Below are positions 9,062 through 16,782 of a stretch of 64,000 nt of DNA, in pieces (positions within the stretch are counted from its first letter, which is position 1; each line of letters opens with the position of its first letter). The notes under the pieces are model-generated. The model worked only from the letters and a program-made list of their open reading frames with translations, had not been told where the DNA came from and did not search any database. Source of the stretch: Roseovarius aestuarii. GTDB lineage: Bacteria > Pseudomonadota > Alphaproteobacteria > Rhodobacterales > Rhodobacteraceae. Made by a program: the position numbers and the translations under genes. The stretch spans positions 46,251-110,250 of the forward strand of contig NZ_JAIMIB010000017.1 in assembly GCF_019966515.1 (NCBI RefSeq), in the 5' to 3' direction.

Positions 9062-10078
9062 CTAAAGGGCCATGCGCGTTGCCATCTCTCGCCGTGTCTG
9101 CAGCAGCGTCGTTACAGCGGAAATAGCCGGAGCCACGCCACTTTCGAGTGACATCAGCAACAGCTTGTCTGCCGAGCGAAGAACGTCCTCTTTCAACAGG
9201 AGAAAATCCGGTGCATCCGAGGCGCTTTCCGACAACATGTCCGCCACCGTCTCACATGTCTGATGGCAGATAGACAATATGTCACTGAAGTCGTCGCTGG
9301 CATCGGTACATGCGGGTGAGCTGAGCTGAGAGGCGCATTTGCAGATATGATCGAACGCTTTTCGATAGAGTTCGACAGGCGCCTCATCACAAGTCGGTTC
9401 GACCGCCTCGGGAAGCACCTCAGCGGTCGGTGGACTCGGCTGCGGGCCTGTATCCGGCGCGTGGTTGCCAGCGGTGGATGATCCCGCAAGCACTCCCCTG
9501 TGGGTACGAACAAAAAACTCGGCACTATCGTGATCGGCCACGCGTCCCGATTTTACCAGTTTCGCTATTTCTACAACCAGAGCGTCCAGCGCAGCGGACG
9601 GGTACGTGGGTTGAGGCTCAAGCGTGATTGGGAAGAGGCTGTGGAACTCCTCGGCAGCGATATCTCCGAGGGCGTCGAGCTGATCTTCGGAAAACACACT
9701 GGCCGCCGTCTCGGGCGTCGCCAGGAGCACGAGAAAACTGTGATCTTTCAGCAGGTCCGGCGCGTCCTGCCATACCTGGTATTCGGTGCTGCCGAACTCG
9801 GACGTGCACCAGAGACAGATATCCGCCTGTCCGAAATCTACCTGGCTACCCAGTGCCAACTCGCTGATGATCGTCTCGGGGATGGCGTGGGCGGTAAGCA
9901 TCTCGTGCACGCGCTGTTTGTTGTCGCTATCCGGTCCCATCAGGACAAGCCGAACGGGTGATGACAGCCGGTGAAGCAGCGCCTCGCCAATCTTCTGGAT
10001 ATGCTCCGTAAGCATACCGCTGGCCAGAATATCCTGCAGGGTTGTCAGTGATGCGGTTGCTTTCATTTTTTCACTCAC
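9062..10078 (-). CDS. degenerate GTPase-like protein lacking a P-loop
   Basis: 338 residues from a GTG at 10078, overlapping the phosphatase stop by 8 bp; an ATG four codons on is an alternative. The segment LVLMGPDSDNKQ (45-55) sits where the short GTPase of this cluster has IALMGEFSAGKST. The segment LWCTSEFGSTEYQVWQD (89-105) lines up with that protein's LWCSHATQ...AVWAD. The nucleotide-binding lysine and serine/threonine are absent and no DxxG is seen. The last 120 residues are helical and follow a Pro/Ala-rich linker. It looks like a catalytically dead paralogue, perhaps a regulator or scaffold for the dynamin pair. No hit was checked. Confidence 0.65.
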   Translation of the reverse strand: MSEKMKATASLTTLQDILASGMLTEHIQKIGEALLHRLSSPVRLVLMGPDSDNKQRVHEMLTAHAIPETIISELALGSQVDFGQADICLWCTSEFGSTEYQVWQDAPDLLKDHSFLVLLATPETAASVFSEDQLDALGDIAAEEFHSLFPITLEPQPTYPSAALDALVVEIAKLVKSGRVADHDSAEFFVRTHRGVLAGSSTAGNHAPDTGPQPSPPTAEVLPEAVEPTCDEAPVELYRKAFDHICKCASQLSSPACTDASDDFSDILSICHQTCETVADMLSESASDAPDFLLLKEDVLRSADKLLLMSLESGVAPAISAVTTLLQTRREMATRMAL

Positions 10079-11015
10079 ACGGCGTACCAGAGGTTGGGCC
10101 GCTTTCGCGTCTCAGGGCACGTAGCCTGCGGCTTTTGATCATGCTCTGAAACAGAGATTGTTTTTCTACATACGCCTCTTCGACAGCACATTCCTGATGC
10201 AGTCCAAAATCGTCCTGACGAGCGTTGCTGACCTGAGTGACTGATAGAGATATGTTGTCGAGATCCGGGTCGTTGAGTTTCTTCAGAGAACTGACCAGCA
10301 CATCGGCGATCTGGCTACTGCTGCTGAAAGGACGCTCGCGCAATACCTGTTCAATGTACCTATGCTCGAGAAATTGCAGCCCATCGCTTGCGACGATGAG
10401 CGTATCGCCCGCCTGCAACTGCATTGGTTCGGCCGGGCAGTCGACATGAGGGATCGGTTCACCAAAAAGGACCGACGTCAGTACATTCCGGTCCGGATGG
10501 TTGCTGCCTTCTTCTTCGCTTAGCGTGCCAGACTGCACCATCATGTCGATCGTCTTGGCCATGGAATGATCTTCGTTCAGTTGGGTCAGGGCACCATCGC
10601 GAAACAGGTACATGGGCGAATCCCCGACAGAGATCCAATAGAGCAGGCCATCTATAAAAACCGCCGACACAAGGGTCGCGCCCATGCCCTGCGTGTCCGG
10701 ATGTCCGGCCACGTGTTCTTTCAGCCTGTCATTTGCACACATCGCCGCATCTTGCAGAGCGTTCGGGATGTCGGATTTGAACTTTGCCGTATCGCCGCAT
10801 CGGAACGTCAGTTTGCTGAACATTTCGGTCACGACAATCTTGCTGGCGACGTCGCCTGCCGCGTGCCCACCCATACCATCGGCAAGCACGACGAAATTCA
10901 GATCCGCGCCACTAGAGAAATCAAAGATGATCGCGTCTTCCTGATAGTCGCGCGCGCCCTGATTGATCGCCGAGGCTGTGTCAAAGCTGAAACGCGGGGC
11001 ATCATTCACCGTCAT
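10071..11015 (-). CDS. PP2C-family Ser/Thr phosphatase
   Basis: 314 residues from the ATG at 11015, chosen because GGAG lies just upstream and the domain begins at once. All main PP2C motifs are visible: GARDYQEDA (20-28), ADGMGGHAAG (45-54), VGDSPMYL, ASDGL and DNISL. This is the metal-dependent phosphatase that reverses Hanks-type kinase phosphorylation. Its start overlaps the FHA gene by 14 bp and its end overlaps the next gene by 8 bp, so kinase, FHA, phosphatase and GTPase-like protein form one translationally coupled set. About 60 residues after the catalytic domain are unassigned. Confidence 0.92.
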   Translation of the reverse strand: MTVNDAPRFSFDTASAINQGARDYQEDAIIFDFSSGADLNFVVLADGMGGHAAGDVASKIVVTEMFSKLTFRCGDTAKFKSDIPNALQDAAMCANDRLKEHVAGHPDTQGMGATLVSAVFIDGLLYWISVGDSPMYLFRDGALTQLNEDHSMAKTIDMMVQSGTLSEEEGSNHPDRNVLTSVLFGEPIPHVDCPAEPMQLQAGDTLIVASDGLQFLEHRYIEQVLRERPFSSSSQIADVLVSSLKKLNDPDLDNISLSVTQVSNARQDDFGLHQECAVEEAYVEKQSLFQSMIKSRRLRALRRESGPTSGTPCE

Positions 11016-11970
11016 GGTCGCCCGCTCCCCAGTTGAAGTCATCGTCGCACAGTGCCACGAACCGAAGCGTCGTTTCTCCGATCCGGACCATATCTGCGTG
11101 CGACAATTCCTCGGTGCTGAGAACCGGCTTGTCATTCAGCCGAATGATATTGGATTTGCCGCCATGCCCCAGAAAGAATTTTTTCTGTTCATCATCATAG
11201 GCGACGGCGGCGTGGTGCTGCCGCGAAATGCTGGTATCGCCGAAATCCAGTTTAATCGCCTGATCTTCGCCGCGTCCGATGGTCGACACGCCGTCGTAAA
11301 GGGTTAGGGAATGACCTCTGCCGGGGCCTTTAACCACGACCAGCCAACCGACTGGAAAAGTCCGTGATGGCTGGCGTTTTTCTTTCGCGGAATTAGCAAA
11401 GGGATCAGGGGCTGCATCGGCGTTCTGATTGAAGCCCAGAAGGCGGGTTCGGGCCCGCTTTGCCGATCGGCCCGGACGCTGTGGTGCGGCAGGCGCAGCA
11501 GTACCTTGTTCGACCGGGGCCGGAGGCATCTTGTCGGGCGTTGCCGCGACCGGTGCAGGTACGTCTTCAACCTTGCGTTCGGCTGGAGATGGCGCGGTCT
11601 GGGAAGAGCCCTGTTCCGCCGCAAAACGCTGCTGCGACAGTTCGATCTGGCGCTGGGCCGCGGCGGCGCGTTCGGCCATGGTCGGCTCTGGCGTTGACTC
11701 CTCTGCGGGCGCGATCGGCTGAGATGTTTGCATCCGGCTTTCAACCGGCGCTTCATGCTCGGCGGGGGTGTCTGCGTCAAAGGCTTGATCCGTGCTTTCG
11801 TCAGTCTCGGGCAATTCAAAGGTATCAACGCCAGAGATTGACGACAGGTCTGTCATGAACTCTTCGTCGGGCGTTTCGGTCATCCCGGCATCTTCCTGCA
11901 GCTCGGGCAGGGTGGGGTCATCGGCCTCGACTGCCGCATGACTTCTGAATACTTTTTTGAACAACGTCAT
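11002..11970 (-). CDS. FHA-domain phosphothreonine-binding protein
   Basis: 322 residues. Residues 1-205 are low-complexity, rich in Pro, Ala, Glu and Gln, and probably disordered. Residues 207-305 form an FHA domain with the expected Gly-Arg (IGRG, 231-234), the Ser-Arg-x-His signature (ISRQHH, 248-253) and the asparagine loop (SNIIRLND, 273-280). FHA domains read phosphothreonine, so this is the natural reader of the kinase encoded upstream. The acidic N-terminal tail has many Thr/Ser residues and may itself be a kinase substrate, which is inference. Confidence 0.9.
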   Translation of the reverse strand: MTLFKKVFRSHAAVEADDPTLPELQEDAGMTETPDEEFMTDLSSISGVDTFELPETDESTDQAFDADTPAEHEAPVESRMQTSQPIAPAEESTPEPTMAERAAAAQRQIELSQQRFAAEQGSSQTAPSPAERKVEDVPAPVAATPDKMPPAPVEQGTAAPAAPQRPGRSAKRARTRLLGFNQNADAAPDPFANSAKEKRQPSRTFPVGWLVVVKGPGRGHSLTLYDGVSTIGRGEDQAIKLDFGDTSISRQHHAAVAYDDEQKKFFLGHGGKSNIIRLNDKPVLSTEELSHADMVRIGETTLRFVALCDDDFNWGAGDHDGE

Positions 11971-12027
11971 CTCGCTACCTCTAACTTACTCATCTTTGCC
12001 GCATTTCCTTAAGGGACGTTCAATGCG

Positions 12028-13431
12028 TTACCCAAAATATCCGTCGCCGCCGCCCTGAAGACGCATCACCTGTTCGACCAAGGGCGCAAAGACTTCGGTC
12101 ATTCGGGTGACCTGCCCGTCGAGCACGCAAAAGATCAGTGCCGCGGCAAGTACCAGGCGTGCGGCTTTGCGCTTGATGCGCCGCCGTGGCGCGGAGCTTT
12201 TCAGCCTTTTTGGCACTACAGTGCCAACCGCCATGTCACGCACATAGTCGCGCGCCGGAGGAGGCGAGGGCGGTGGCGCCGCGTCGATTTCTTCATGAAC
12301 CAGCTTTGTTGTTAGCGGCTCTTCCGGCAGCAGGATCTCTGGTTCCCGGGGCTTCACTTCAACCTCGGGCTCCTCGTCGATTTCGGGCGCAACCGCTTCC
12401 GGTGCTTGTGCCGCCTCTTGCCGGGCCTGAAGGATGAGCTGTACCACGGTGTTTTCAATATCCTGGTTGCTCTGCGCTTTTTCCAACGCGGCCTCGCGGC
12501 GCTTCCTGTCATCGATTTTCAGCATCCACTCGCGGGCCGATTGGATACGATCCTGCGGAAAGACACTCATCGCGACGTCTATCGTCTCAAGGAATTCCAA
12601 CTCGTAGCCGTCAATGCGTCCCGCAAGTGGCTGGTATGGATCAGGTTTGTTACCCGCGATCGCGGCCAGACGGGCCTGGCTGTTGGGCGGCGCGTTGCCT
12701 GAAATCAGATGATAAAAGGTCGCCGCCAGCGCGTATAAATCACTGCAGGGCGTCTGTTTGCTGCCCGCGATGTAAAATTCCTGCGGTGAGTAGCCATCCT
12801 TGACCACCAGTACAGCCGAGAGCGCGCGGCTTTTTTTGCTGGCTTCTTCGCGCGCAGCGCCAAAGTCGATCAGGACCGGATTATCCCAGGCGTCGATCAG
12901 GATATTGTCGGGTGAAATGTCGCGGTGCAGCATGTCCTGTTCATGCACAGTCGAAATTGCGTCAAGCACCTTGAGCAGAAGGCCTTTTATCTCATCGGGC
13001 GCCAGGTGGTTGTCACTAAGCTCTATCGTTTCAAGCAGGTCTTTGCCGTCGATCAGATCAAGCGCCATATAGGCGGTCTGGTTATCCTCGAAGACCTGAT
13101 GCACGCCGACGATATTCGGGTGGTTCAGCTTTGCGATGCTATGCGCCTCGCGTACGAACATTTCCACAAATGACCGGAATTCCTGCATATGGCCGCGCGA
13201 GCGGGCCAGCACCGTCTTGTTCTCGCGACTGCAAAAAGCCTCGGGATAACATTCCTTGATAACAACACGGCGATCCAGGCTGTCGCGGGCAAAATAGGTG
13301 ATGCCGAAGCCGCCACTGCTGAGGTAACGTTCGATCGTGTATTGCCCGTTCAGAAGAACGGTCCCCGCAGGCAGAGCCTCGTTACATACCGGCTCATCGC
13401 CATCTTCAAATGTTGTCTGCAATTCAGCCAT
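12028..13431 (-). CDS. Hanks-type Ser/Thr protein kinase with C-terminal membrane anchor
   Basis: 467 residues. The glycine loop SSGGFGITY (38-46), the catalytic lysine in VVIKE (59), HRDISPDN (169-176), DFG (189-191) and a P+1 region with GYSPQEFY are all present, so the kinase should be active. The Ser in HRDIS replaces the common Lys, as in several bacterial kinase families. A proline/glutamate-rich linker (about 335-410) leads to a basic stretch and one membrane segment near 423-441. It is the first gene of the cluster and precedes the FHA reader and PP2C eraser. The tail after the membrane segment is short, so no large extracellular sensor is present. Confidence 0.93.
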   Translation of the reverse strand: MAELQTTFEDGDEPVCNEALPAGTVLLNGQYTIERYLSSGGFGITYFARDSLDRRVVIKECYPEAFCSRENKTVLARSRGHMQEFRSFVEMFVREAHSIAKLNHPNIVGVHQVFEDNQTAYMALDLIDGKDLLETIELSDNHLAPDEIKGLLLKVLDAISTVHEQDMLHRDISPDNILIDAWDNPVLIDFGAAREEASKKSRALSAVLVVKDGYSPQEFYIAGSKQTPCSDLYALAATFYHLISGNAPPNSQARLAAIAGNKPDPYQPLAGRIDGYELEFLETIDVAMSVFPQDRIQSAREWMLKIDDRKRREAALEKAQSNQDIENTVVQLILQARQEAAQAPEAVAPEIDEEPEVEVKPREPEILLPEEPLTTKLVHEEIDAAPPPSPPPARDYVRDMAVGTVVPKRLKSSAPRRRIKRKAARLVLAAALIFCVLDGQVTRMTEVFAPLVEQVMRLQGGGDGYFG

Positions 13432-13735
13432 TTGACGTCACAATCCGAAAGTACCTGTTCTTGCCTCGCGCATCTGCGCTATTTTACGAGGCTTACTTGC
13501 GCCTCGAACTGTGGTGCAAAGGTGGCATGTTTCGGGTTCCGTTCGGGAGTGATGTTATCAATTTCCGAAAATTGTCGCCACCATGCCGACCAGGATGCAG
13601 GCACGTGCATTCCTTTAGGTCTGTCTGTGATGTATGACTTTCACGTCAAAGCCCGCATTAAGCCCCCTGAACTTCCGGCTGTGTCGGCAAGGTCAGACCC
13701 GGGATCGTGGACAGATTTGCATTTGCGGTGAAGGC
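13432..13735. other. non-coding stretch upstream of the kinase cluster
   Basis: About 300 bp with no credible gene. It must hold the promoter for the minus-strand kinase cluster and ends at the island boundary. I see no clear operator, terminator or RNA gene in it. Confidence 0.5.
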
Positions 13736-13758
13736 TGGTGCTGCTGGGGAGCATTGAA
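13736..13758 (-). repeat. island A outer att site: 3' end of tRNA-Thr
   Basis: Read on the minus strand this is the last 23 nt of a tRNA-Thr, ending CCCCAGCAGCACCA. It matches 29900-29922 at 22 of 23 positions, with one base different. The integrase gene begins 140 bp away. This is the leftover chromosomal 3' end after an element restored the tRNA with its own copy. Confidence 0.85.
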
Positions 13759-13897
13759 ACACTATATCATGTGGTGTCATGCTGTATCACAAATTCAGTG
13801 AATTCAACTTTCTAGCAAGAATTACTGTCTCAATCCGTTTCATTCTGTTTCACCCTATGCTATATGTAGAGGGTGGATAGAAGGGTGGGTAAGAAAT

Positions 13898-15100
13898 TTG
13901 AGAGCTTTGAACAAACTGACGAACATCCAGATAAAGAACTTTGCCACTGGCAAGTATTCGGATGGGGGTGGCTTGTGGCTTCACAAGCGTCCTGACGGTG
14001 GTGGTCAATGGTTTCTTCGTGTTTCGATCCACGGGCGACGCAGGGAAATGGGCCTTGGTCGTTATGACAGTAAGGGTGAGTTCGGTGCTTCATTAAAGGA
14101 AGCGCGAGAGTACGCAGAAAAGTGGCGCTCAATCGTCAGGCAGGGTAAAGACCCGATTAAGGAACGAGAACGCCAGCAGCGAGAAGCTGCCAAAGCGGAC
14201 TACACATTGGAAACAGTCGCGGAAGAAGCTTTTGAAGCACGCAAGGCAGAGCTGCGGGACGACGGCAAGGCGGGACGGTGGTTTACGCCTCTGAAGCTTT
14301 ATGTGCTGCCAAAGCTTGGCCAGGTGCCCGTTGAGGATATCGACCAACGAGACATTCGAAATACACTAGCACCCATTTGGCATGAAAAGGCCGACACAGC
14401 GCAGAAGGCACTCAATCGCCTGCGGATCACGTTGCGTTACGCTGCCGCGATGGGTCTGGACGTAGATATTCAGGCCACGGAAAAGGCGAAGGCACTGCTT
14501 GGGAAAACCCGGCATGTGATCCAGAACATTCCCTCTATGCCGTGGCAGGAAGTGCCAACCTTCTATGATAGCCTGGATAAGGGAACGATCACCCATCTCG
14601 CACTGAGGCTGCTAATACTGACCAGCCTCAGATCAAAGCCCATTCGCTTTTGCCGTCTCGATGAAATCGAAGGCGATGTTTGGACCGTACCTGCGGATAA
14701 CATGAAAGCGTTAAAGGGACACGAAACGGATTTTAGAGTACCGTTGTCAAACGAAGCGCTGTCAGTGATTGAACGGGCCAAGCCTTTGGCCCGTGATGAC
14801 TACCTGTTCCCCAGCCAGCGCCGTGGCGTGATTTCAGATGCCACGATGAGCCGTATGATGAAGCGCCGAGAATTGGAGTTTCGACCCCACGGTTTCAGAT
14901 CCAGTTTCAGAACGTGGTGTGCCGAAGCAACTGACGTAACCGACCAGGTTGCCGAAGCCGCGATGGCACATGTGACAGGCAGCAAAGTTGAACGTGCCTA
15001 TCGCAGGACTGATTTTCTGGAGCAGCGCCGGGTGTTGATGGAACGTTGGGCGGATCATGTCACTGGCAAATCCGGCGAATTTGCTAGGATGGTGCGGTGA
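13898..15100 (+). CDS. tyrosine integrase (P4-like), island A
   Basis: 400 residues from a TTG at 13898; no in-frame ATG lies nearby, so the start is uncertain. The N-terminus has the DUF4102-type arm-binding fold (GGGLWLHKRPDGGGQWFLR). The catalytic domain has Arg in TSLRSKP, the HxxR box in PHGFRSSFRTW, the second His in AHVTGSK and the tyrosine in AYRR. Such enzymes insert elements at tRNA 3' ends, matching the tRNA-Thr fragment 140 bp upstream. The first-box sequence is unusual (SLRSKPIRF rather than the common TGxRxGE), but the arginine is kept. Confidence 0.9.
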   Translation: MRALNKLTNIQIKNFATGKYSDGGGLWLHKRPDGGGQWFLRVSIHGRRREMGLGRYDSKGEFGASLKEAREYAEKWRSIVRQGKDPIKERERQQREAAKADYTLETVAEEAFEARKAELRDDGKAGRWFTPLKLYVLPKLGQVPVEDIDQRDIRNTLAPIWHEKADTAQKALNRLRITLRYAAAMGLDVDIQATEKAKALLGKTRHVIQNIPSMPWQEVPTFYDSLDKGTITHLALRLLILTSLRSKPIRFCRLDEIEGDVWTVPADNMKALKGHETDFRVPLSNEALSVIERAKPLARDDYLFPSQRRGVISDATMSRMMKRRELEFRPHGFRSSFRTWCAEATDVTDQVAEAAMAHVTGSKVERAYRRTDFLEQRRVLMERWADHVTGKSGEFARMVR

Positions 15101-15828
15101 GTGATTTAAAAGGTCTTCTGAGCGATTTGGGCGGCCTCACTAGTGTGATTCTAAGACACATGCCGTCATCGATTGCCGCTTCCTCATACCCTTCCACTTT
15201 TGAAAATCGAGCGCAAGAATACGCAATGCCAACCTATTTCATGGTTGAAAATTTTGAGACTAACAGCGGGTTCTCAGGGAGCACTACAACGCTTCACGAT
15301 TTGATTTTGACGCTTCGTAAACTTCATTCGTTGACAAAAGGTCTATCTATTTCTGACCGACGGAGTTTGCTCGCGATGAGTTTCGTTAATCAAGTCGAGA
15401 ATTTCACAGCATTGGATGATTTTCAACGTAACGTTGAGAAATTTTTGTTAGGGGCGGAAAAAATGAAGAAGCATCATGATTTGCCCTGTGCAAGTCGAAA
15501 TAGGAACTGGAAAGCTTGCGGCGCGGCGAGGATCTGCAGGCAAATTTGGGCAGAAGAGGAAATTGCTAAAAGTGGTGACCAATGGAAGAAATTCACCCAG
15601 ACTCGACAGAAACAAGTGGCGGATGCCGAAACGCTAATAATAGAATTTAAATTGAGTTTTGCCCCCAAGTCTCAGAAGGCGGATGCCCCAGCGGTATTTG
15701 GTAAATTTTTAGAAGATGTAATGAACGCGCTTGGAATTTATTCCGTTGATGGCATTTCACACGTTTCAGCGGCATCAGCTTTGAATTCATTAAAGAGTCT
15801 CGATCGAGAGATTAGCGCTCATGGGTGA
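15097..15828 (+). CDS. hypothetical protein
   Basis: 243 residues from a GTG at 15097 that overlaps the integrase stop by 4 bp, so it is probably co-translated with the integrase. The protein is mostly helical. It has a Cys-containing stretch (LPCASRNRNWKACGAARIC, near 128-146), but no motif I recognise and no membrane segment. An accessory recombination or immunity role is possible from position alone. Confidence 0.65.
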   Translation: MSDLKGLLSDLGGLTSVILRHMPSSIAASSYPSTFENRAQEYAMPTYFMVENFETNSGFSGSTTTLHDLILTLRKLHSLTKGLSISDRRSLLAMSFVNQVENFTALDDFQRNVEKFLLGAEKMKKHHDLPCASRNRNWKACGAARICRQIWAEEEIAKSGDQWKKFTQTRQKQVADAETLIIEFKLSFAPKSQKADAPAVFGKFLEDVMNALGIYSVDGISHVSAASALNSLKSLDREISAHG

Positions 15829-15916
15829 ACAGTAAAGCGAGATTATCTAGTTTGCTGTATACGACTTAAGTTTTTCCTGCGCCTAAAAGCTTCAACACAA
15901 CGCAACTAACCGCGAG

Positions 15917-16126
15917 GTGTTGAATATGACCCCAGGAAGCCCCGACCAGCTCGGCGATGTTAAGGAAGTCGCAGATGTCTGCCAATGCAGCCCGTCGACT
16001 GTATGGCGTCGTGTCGCTGACGGAACCATTCCGAAACCCATCAAGATTGGCGGCATGACCCGATGGTCGATGTCGGAGATTGCAGCAGCAATAGAAGCCG
16101 TCAAAGCTCAACGCGAAGCCGCCTAA
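15917..16126 (+). CDS. AlpA/excisionase-like DNA-binding protein
   Basis: 69 residues with a winged-helix MerR/AlpA pattern: a helix-turn-helix around EVADVCQCSPSTVWRRVADG, then PKPIKIGGMTRWSMSEI, the usual wing leading into a final helix. Proteins of this size near a P4-type integrase act as excisionases or activators of integrase genes. A strong hairpin terminator follows 6 bp after the stop. Confidence 0.85.
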   Translation: MLNMTPGSPDQLGDVKEVADVCQCSPSTVWRRVADGTIPKPIKIGGMTRWSMSEIAAAIEAVKAQREAA

Positions 16127-16132
16127 CGAAAA

Positions 16133-16162
16133 AGCCCCAGCCCGACAGATCGGACTGAGGCT
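16133..16162 (+). terminator. rho-independent-type terminator after the AlpA-like gene
   Basis: Two 13-nt arms (AGCCCCAGCCCGA and TCGGACTGAGGCT) with two mismatches and a 4-nt loop are followed by CTATTTGTT. It begins just after the AlpA-like stop codon. Confidence 0.7.
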
Positions 16163-16228
16163 CTATTTGTTACCCAGCACCTTCGAATATAGCGCGGTTT
16201 GGCTGTCCTTACAACAAAGGACGTCGAT

Positions 16229-16396
16229 ATGATTGACATCAATACCAACTCACTTACCAACACAGCCCGCACGACGCGGGTAAAAAACGTTATCCCAGCG
16301 ATAGACCTGCAATCTCGCCGCATTCGCCGGACCACGGGTGTATCGGCAGCGACTGCCCGCAACATCGCGCTCCTTGCATTCGGGGAGCGCGTGTAA
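16229..16396 (+). CDS. small hypothetical protein
   Basis: 55 residues from the ATG at 16229, with AAGGACG a short distance upstream; the frame could start at 16199. It is rich in Thr, Asn and Arg, with the C-terminal part RRTTGVSAATARNIALLAFGE resembling a helix-turn-helix-like or arginine-rich nucleic-acid-binding segment. Its stop overlaps the next start by 1 bp, which supports it being a real gene of the replication/regulation operon. Confidence 0.55.
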   Translation: MIDINTNSLTNTARTTRVKNVIPAIDLQSRRIRRTTGVSAATARNIALLAFGERV

Positions 16397-16782
16397 TGGG
16401 TACCAAATACACAAAATTCGCTGACCCGCACAAACGCGCAGCCCGCTCCCTGATCTATGCCCTAACCCTTGGAGGGTTTGACGCGTGGCAGGCAACGTCT
16501 GCCGTCTGGGCAGCGCGTCTGACAGACAAGGAAGGGGCCGCGTTGAGTTTCGCTGCCCTGAAATCCCTCGAACCAGATCAGGCCGCCATGGTTGTTGAGA
16601 CGGTGTTCGCCGGGGGTGATACGCCATTGCCACCCTTGCTGTCTTCTGCGGACGAGGCCGTGCACTGGGCCTCCTGGGCAGGCTATGACGACATCAAAGC
16701 CTGCACCCTGGCCGGGTTCAACCGACTGACCGCGCAGGACCAAACTGCCTTCCTGGATCACGTTGAACGGAGGGCTGCGTAA
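16396..16782 (+). CDS. hypothetical protein
   Basis: 128 residues, alpha-helical, no known motif. It is tightly packed between the small protein (1-bp overlap at 16396) and the DUF3987 gene (1-bp overlap at 16782), so the three are almost certainly one operon. It may assist the DUF3987 protein; nothing in the sequence says how. Confidence 0.65.
   Translation: MGTKYTKFADPHKRAARSLIYALTLGGFDAWQATSAVWAARLTDKEGAALSFAALKSLEPDQAAMVVETVFAGGDTPLPPLLSSADEAVHWASWAGYDDIKACTLAGFNRLTAQDQTAFLDHVERRAA

Noticed and set aside
4536..13431. Type VI secretion regulatory module
   Set aside because: Kinase, FHA and PP2C occur in T6SS, but no tss/vgrG/hcp gene is present and dynamin and roadblock genes are not part of it.
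13189..13731. Plus-strand gene across the kinase start and the island border
   Set aside because: Antisense to the kinase N-terminus for the first 240 bp and featureless after it.
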